Source: Bradyrhizobium sp. CCBAU 51765
GTDB lineage: Bacteria > Pseudomonadota > Alphaproteobacteria > Rhizobiales > Xanthobacteraceae
Length of the DNA stretch: 64,000 bases
Reading direction: 5' to 3'
Assembly (NCBI RefSeq): GCF_015291725.1
Contig: NZ_CP030038.1
Coordinates: forward strand, 4,949,001 to 5,013,000
Part shown: positions 60,364-64,000 of the stretch, one piece after another
Layout of the letters: the number at the start of each line of letters is the position of its first letter
Numbering within the stretch: position 1 is the stretch's first letter
Program-made: the position numbers and the translations under genes
The notes under the pieces: model-generated
Databases searched by the model: none
Told to the model about the DNA's origin: nothing
Seen by the model: the letters and a program-made list of their open reading frames with translations, nothing else

Positions 60364-61260
60364 ATGGATCGCCTGGAGGCAATGTCGGCGATCATCGCTG
60401 TCGCAGAGACCGGAAGTATCTCGGCGGCATCGCGCCGTCTCAAATCGCCGGTCGCGACCATCAGCCGAAAAATCGCGGAGCTCGAAGCCCGCCTCAAGGC
60501 CCAATTGTTTCAGCGCACATCGCGGCGGATGGCCCTGACCGAGGCCGGACGCACGTACATCGAAGCCTGCAAACGCATCGTCGAACAGGTGGAGGATGCT
60601 GAACGGGAACTGTCAGGCGAGTACCGCATTCCCAAGGGCGAGATGACGGTTACCGCACCATGGGGTCTCGGCCATACGCATTTGCTGCCCCACGTCATCG
60701 AATTTCTCGACGCCTATCCCGAAATTTCCCTGCGGTTGAAACTGACCGACAGCGTGGTCAACATGACCGACGAGAATATAGACGTGGCGATCCGACTGGG
60801 TCCCCTGCCGGAGAGCAGCATGATCGCGACGCGGATCGGGTCAGTTCGCATCGTCGTCTGCGGGAGCCCCTCATACCTGAAGACACGCGGGCGACCGAAA
60901 AAACTCGCCGATCTGGCCAAACATGCTTGCATCACGATCGACGAGAACGTCGCGCCCGCGGCCTGGAAGTTCGTGTCCGGCAATCGTACCCGGGTGGCGC
61001 CGATTAAGTCGCGGCTCTGCGTGAATACCTCGGAAGCCGCGGTCCTCGCCGCCATCGACGGCGCCGGTCTGGCCCGTGTCATGTCCTACAAGATGGACAC
61101 TGCGATGCGCGAGCGAAAGCTCGATATCGTTCTCGATGAATTCGAGCCGGCCCCGCTACCTGTGCATATCGTCTACCCGCCACGCAAGCCGATGCCGCTC
61201 AAACTGCGCACTTTTCTCAGCTGGATGACGCCGCGCCTCAAAGACCAGCTTGCCCCTTAG
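60364..61260 (+). CDS. LysR-family transcriptional regulator
   Basis: A 298-residue LTTR. N-terminal HTH: MSAIIAVAETGSISAASRRL followed by KSPVATISRKIAELEARLKA and LTEAGRTYIEACKRIVEQVE. Substrate-binding domain: EMTVTAPWGLGHTHLLPHVI, IDVAIRLGPLPESSMIATRI, LARVMSYKMDTAMRERKLDI. Divergent to the hydrolase/sulfite dehydrogenase operon, so it most likely regulates that operon and itself through the 170-base gap. ATG at 60364 fits the family start. Confidence 0.93.
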   Translation: MDRLEAMSAIIAVAETGSISAASRRLKSPVATISRKIAELEARLKAQLFQRTSRRMALTEAGRTYIEACKRIVEQVEDAERELSGEYRIPKGEMTVTAPWGLGHTHLLPHVIEFLDAYPEISLRLKLTDSVVNMTDENIDVAIRLGPLPESSMIATRIGSVRIVVCGSPSYLKTRGRPKKLADLAKHACITIDENVAPAAWKFVSGNRTRVAPIKSRLCVNTSEAAVLAAIDGAGLARVMSYKMDTAMRERKLDIVLDEFEPAPLPVHIVYPPRKPMPLKLRTFLSWMTPRLKDQLAP

Positions 61261-61597
61261 AGCCGCCTGACTGACGCACGGCGCGTCTCGTGGTTGCTCG
61301 ATTGTCTTCCAGCAACAATTGTGATCGCGTCGAGATGGCCTGCACTCGCTCTCTCAGATCCGTCAACTGAGCTTCTCAAAACCAGGCATTTCCCGGATAT
61401 CTCCCCTCATATACCAGCAGTGATGAGGGTGGCTGGATTCGTTTTACGGACTTCTGAACCTGATTTCGTTCCGACTGGCAGGCCCAATCCACCGATCGGT
61501 CCGAATCCAAATGGGCTGGCATGCCTGCCTCCCGAGTCGTCGCAAGCCAGCTAAATCGAGGAGCGACCTTATCAGGTGCACGTCACGAGAGGCTGGG
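61261..61597. other. Intergenic stretch without a recognised gene
   Basis: About 340 bases between the LysR gene and the isochorismatase operon. Only one short frame of low credibility lies on the plus strand. The promoter of the downstream operon must be here. No dyad or RNA structure stands out. Confidence 0.5.
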
Positions 61598-62260
61598 ATG
61601 ATGAAGTTCAACAGACTAGACACCGCGGTCGTCTTCATCGACCCGCAGAACGACGTCCTGAGCGAAAACGGAGCAAACTGGGCGGCGGTCGGCGCGAGCG
61701 TTGCCGAGAATGGCACCGTCGAGAACATGGAGAGAATCTTCAAAGCTGCCCGCGACAAGAACTATCTCGTCTTCATATCGCCGCACTATTTCTACCCGAC
61801 CGACAGGACCTGGAAATTCAACGGTCCGCTCGAATCTGATGAATTCCGAACCGGAACATTCGCCCGCAGCGGCCCGCTGAATCTGGCCGGCTTCACGAAC
61901 TCGGGCGCCGACTGGCTGGATCGTTTCAAGCCCTACATCGAAGACGGCAGGACGATCATCGTCAGTCCGCACAAGGTTTTCGGCCCACAGACCAACGATC
62001 TGGTCCTGCAGCTTCGTAAGCGCGGGATATCGAAGATCATTCTGGGTGGAATGCTGGCGAACATGTGCGTCGAGTCTCACCTTCGCGAACTCCTGGAGCA
62101 AGGCTTCGAAGTCACGGTCGTGCGCGATGCGGTCGCGGGCCCGCGCCATCCCGACTGGGGCGACGGATACAAGGCCGCGTTGGTCAACTACCGATTTCTG
62201 GCCCATGCCGTCCTGCGACGGCCGAAGTCGTTGCCGCGATGGACTGAGAACCGCGAGTGA
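61598..62260 (+). CDS. Isochorismatase-family cysteine hydrolase 1
   Basis: A 220-residue cysteine hydrolase. Triad: Asp in AVVFIDPQNDVLSENG, Lys in IIVSPHKVFGPQTND and Cys in GGMLANMCVESHLRELLEQG, plus the cis-peptide region KIILGGMLAN. Substrates in this family are amides or enol ethers such as N-carbamoyl compounds, nicotinamide or isochorismate. ATG at 61598 has AGAGG 6 bases upstream. The next gene starts by a 4-base overlap (GTGA), so it forms an operon with an AraC regulator and a second family member. Confidence 0.88.
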   Translation: MMKFNRLDTAVVFIDPQNDVLSENGANWAAVGASVAENGTVENMERIFKAARDKNYLVFISPHYFYPTDRTWKFNGPLESDEFRTGTFARSGPLNLAGFTNSGADWLDRFKPYIEDGRTIIVSPHKVFGPQTNDLVLQLRKRGISKIILGGMLANMCVESHLRELLEQGFEVTVVRDAVAGPRHPDWGDGYKAALVNYRFLAHAVLRRPKSLPRWTENRE

Positions 62261-62895
62261 ATCAGGAAGATACACCGGCCGGTCCAACTCCCGCCATCAC
62301 GAGCATACCCCGTCCCGCCGGACGATCTGTCTCACGGCCATTGTCCCCGGGCGCGGAAACTGACCTTGTCGGCGACCTGCTCGCCGAGGCCCTCGCGCTG
62401 CTCGAGCAGGACGTGGGGGCGGCAAGGCGGTGCATCGAGAGCGCCCGCTCGCTTGTTCGCGCTCCCGCATATGAGAACCGTCCGAAGAATTGCCGCCTCG
62501 CCGACTGGCAGGTGCGACGCGCGCAGGACTTCATCTGCAATAATCTTGGCAGCAACTTGAGAATCGATGTGGTCGCCAGGCTTGTCCATCTCAGCTCCAG
62601 CTATTTCTCGCGCGCCTTCAAATCTACGACGGGCATTTCCTATTCGGACTTCGTGGCACGCGCCCGGATTGACCTCGCCAAGCAGCTCCTGCTCACCACT
62701 GAATTACCGATCTCCGAGGTGGCCTTGAACTGCGGGCTGGTCGATCAATCGCACCTGACACGGCTATTCAATCGCGTCGTCGGTTTGCCGCCCAACACTT
62801 GGCGGCGCCGGGTCTTGGGTAACGCGCTCGTAGACCGCGTCATCGCCTGCGGAAGCACTCATCCAATTCTTCCGACGCACGTCATCGGAAGGTAA
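62257..62895 (+). CDS. AraC-family transcriptional regulator with short N-terminal region
   Basis: A 212-residue regulator with start GTG overlapping the previous stop. The N-terminal 95 residues are short, Pro/Ala-rich and without a recognised effector domain. The C-terminal HTH_18: IDVVARLVHLSSSYFSRAFK, FKSTTGISYSDFVARARIDL and SEVALNCGLVDQSHLTRLFN, with NRVVGLPPNTWRR. It lies within the isochorismatase operon and likely controls it; lack of a ligand domain suggests constitutive or partner-dependent action. Confidence 0.87.
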   Translation: MNQEDTPAGPTPAITSIPRPAGRSVSRPLSPGAETDLVGDLLAEALALLEQDVGAARRCIESARSLVRAPAYENRPKNCRLADWQVRRAQDFICNNLGSNLRIDVVARLVHLSSSYFSRAFKSTTGISYSDFVARARIDLAKQLLLTTELPISEVALNCGLVDQSHLTRLFNRVVGLPPNTWRRRVLGNALVDRVIACGSTHPILPTHVIGR

Positions 62896-62917
62896 CACCA
62901 GTGAAGGGAAACCCAGC

Positions 62918-63493
62918 ATGCACAAGAATGTCTTCACGCCTGCCAACGCGGCGATGCTTCTGATAGACCATCAAGTCGGAACGATGTCGTGGACCCACTC
63001 GCACGACATCAACCTGGTCAAGGCGAATGCGATCAAGCTCGCCAAGATCGCGGCCGGATCCGGCATCCCCGTCTTACTCACCGTCAGCATGGAAGATCAC
63101 GTTCAGGGCCCGTTGATCCCTGAGCTCAAGGAGATTTTGCCGGAGGCGTATGAGAAGCGGATCAAGCGCCCCGGAATAGTCAACGCGATGCATCACGAGG
63201 AATTCAACAGCGCGGTCAAAGCGCTCGGCCGCAAGAAGCTCATTGTCGCGGGTATCACCACCGAGATCTGCGTCCTGTTCCCGGTGCTTCAGATGATTGA
63301 CGAGGGGTACGAGGTTCAGGTTGCCGCTGACGCCTCCGCTTCTTACACGAAGTACGGCGACGACATCGCGCTGCGCCGCATGGAGAAAGCCGGAGCCACC
63401 ATCATCACGCACGATCAGTTGATTTCCGAGCTCGCGGTCGATTGGCGAACCCCGCTGGGCCAGAAGCTCTCCGGCATCCTCGCCTATCATTGA
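62918..63493 (+). CDS. Isochorismatase-family cysteine hydrolase 2 (YcaC-like)
   Basis: A 191-residue hydrolase. Triad residues: Asp in AMLLIDHQVGTMSWTHSHD, Lys in the segment KRIKRPGIVNAMHHEEFN, and Cys in GITTEICVLFPVLQMIDEG. The fold and size are those of YcaC/ nicotinamidase-like proteins. It is 22 bases after the AraC gene. The two hydrolases in one operon differ strongly in sequence, so they probably act on different substrates or in sequence. ATG at 62918 is preceded by GAAGGG. Confidence 0.9.
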   Translation: MHKNVFTPANAAMLLIDHQVGTMSWTHSHDINLVKANAIKLAKIAAGSGIPVLLTVSMEDHVQGPLIPELKEILPEAYEKRIKRPGIVNAMHHEEFNSAVKALGRKKLIVAGITTEICVLFPVLQMIDEGYEVQVAADASASYTKYGDDIALRRMEKAGATIITHDQLISELAVDWRTPLGQKLSGILAYH

Positions 63494-63606
63494 CCCCGGG
63501 TGTCGAGGGCCATCGCATCGACCGAGTTGGACAGGGCGGCCATGCGATCGGCGCGCCCTATCCACTGACCGCCGTCACCCCGGACATGACGCCTCGATCA
63601 AGTTGC

Positions 63607-64000
63607 CTAGCGAGACAATTTGTCGACATTCCCCGCCGTGACCTCGAACGCATCGTCATCGAAGGGCTTCCGGTCGAGGAACCGGTACGTGTAGCTGCGT
63701 TTAGCGAAGCGCCAGCCGTCCGTCTGCCGGACGAATTCGTCATTATAGACAGCTAGGTTTTCGTAATAGGTGCTTTCGCCCCTGCCGTGTTCGCGGACCA
63801 CAAATCTAGCCGTTGCGCTATCGCCATCGAGCACCACGACGCCCGAATGCGTCATCTGCATGAAATAGCGCTCCATCTTATAGAGGCCTTCAAGCATGGC
63901 AACGATTGCCTCCCTTCCGCTGGCAGACAACGGAAGAGGTGGACCGATATTCCAGACGGCGCCGTCGGTTGCCCACAGTTGCGCGAAGGCGGCGATATCG
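63607..64000 (-). CDS. SnoaL-like / NTF2-fold protein (runs off right edge)
   Basis: About 130 C-terminal residues are inside the window. The NTF2-like fold is indicated by DIAAFAQLWATDGAVWNIGP, then SASGREAIVAMLEGLYKMER, VVVLDGDSATARFVVREHGR and TYYENLAVYNDEFVRQTDGW followed by RFAKRSYTYRFLDRKP. Such proteins are small enzymes or subunits (isomerase, hydroxysteroid or polyketide-like cyclase); the N terminus lies beyond 64000. Convergent with the second isochorismatase gene across 113 bases in which nothing else is seen. Confidence 0.82.
   Translation of the reverse strand, partial: DIAAFAQLWATDGAVWNIGPPLPLSASGREAIVAMLEGLYKMERYFMQMTHSGVVVLDGDSATARFVVREHGRGESTYYENLAVYNDEFVRQTDGWRFAKRSYTYRFLDRKPFDDDAFEVTAGNVDKLSR

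Overview
The window is high-GC DNA with gene content typical of an alphaproteobacterium of the order Hyphomicrobiales, most likely Bradyrhizobium. Evidence: DUF2865, DUF2059 and DUF1289 proteins, a class II DAHP synthase, a class III cyclase fused to TPRs, TakP-like TRAP binding proteins, rhizobial intergenic palindromes, and a perfect CtrA box ahead of a DivJ/PleC-type kinase. The species assignment is inference from family resemblance; no search was run.

Layout. 1-7.3 kb holds core genes (cysS, nadE, dgkA, DAHP synthase), two small conserved genes and a hydrolase relic with two internal deletions. 7.4-13 kb is a LuxR-controlled cluster (flavin monooxygenase, FMN reductase, alpha/beta hydrolase, cupin, MFS carrier), probably catabolic with unknown substrate. 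13.2-15.3 kb is a TerB/unknown/TerC/YqhA membrane operon. 15.8-22.8 kb is mostly housekeeping (gor, rpiA, gph, moaA) plus a two-cupin protein and a lipoprotein. 23-27.5 kb has a TRAP permease pair (DctQ, DctM) facing a two-component system of the TctDE type.

27.7-34.0 kb is the most unusual segment: a three-gene operon encoding a soluble CHAT protease, a polytopic membrane protein and a 1,111-residue lipase-like/CHAT fusion. It looks like a membrane-linked protease-effector system, possibly for stress or defence; its function is unknown. Just beyond it lies the C-terminal scrap of a second TRAP permease, and two complete TakP-like binding proteins lie at 41.8-44.2 kb. Between them a 6.1 kb block (cyclase-TPR, HD protein, DUF952, GNAT acetyltransferase, BlaI and a BlaR-like protease with a DUF3471 sensor) is bracketed by a near-identical 49/50-base direct repeat, one copy being the 3' end of a yunG-like gene. 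This suggests an ancestral TRAP locus broken up by insertions and deletions.

44.4-52.3 kb returns to core genes (mrp/apbC, VOC protein, 3-hydroxyisobutyrate dehydrogenase-like enzyme, NhaD-like antiporter, CtrA-linked kinase, DUF1289, retropepsin, dusA). Immediately upstream of dusA sits a decayed dusA-type integrase, marking the edge of an old genomic island. To its right (52.9-64 kb) lie accessory metabolic genes: CoA-transferase plus enoyl-CoA hydratase with a divergent AraC regulator; a sulfite-dehydrogenase-like operon whose cytochrome and DUF302 genes are both broken; a LysR-linked epoxide-hydrolase-type enzyme; an isochorismatase/AraC/isochorismatase operon; and a partial SnoaL-like gene. 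No rRNA, tRNA or CRISPR array was seen.
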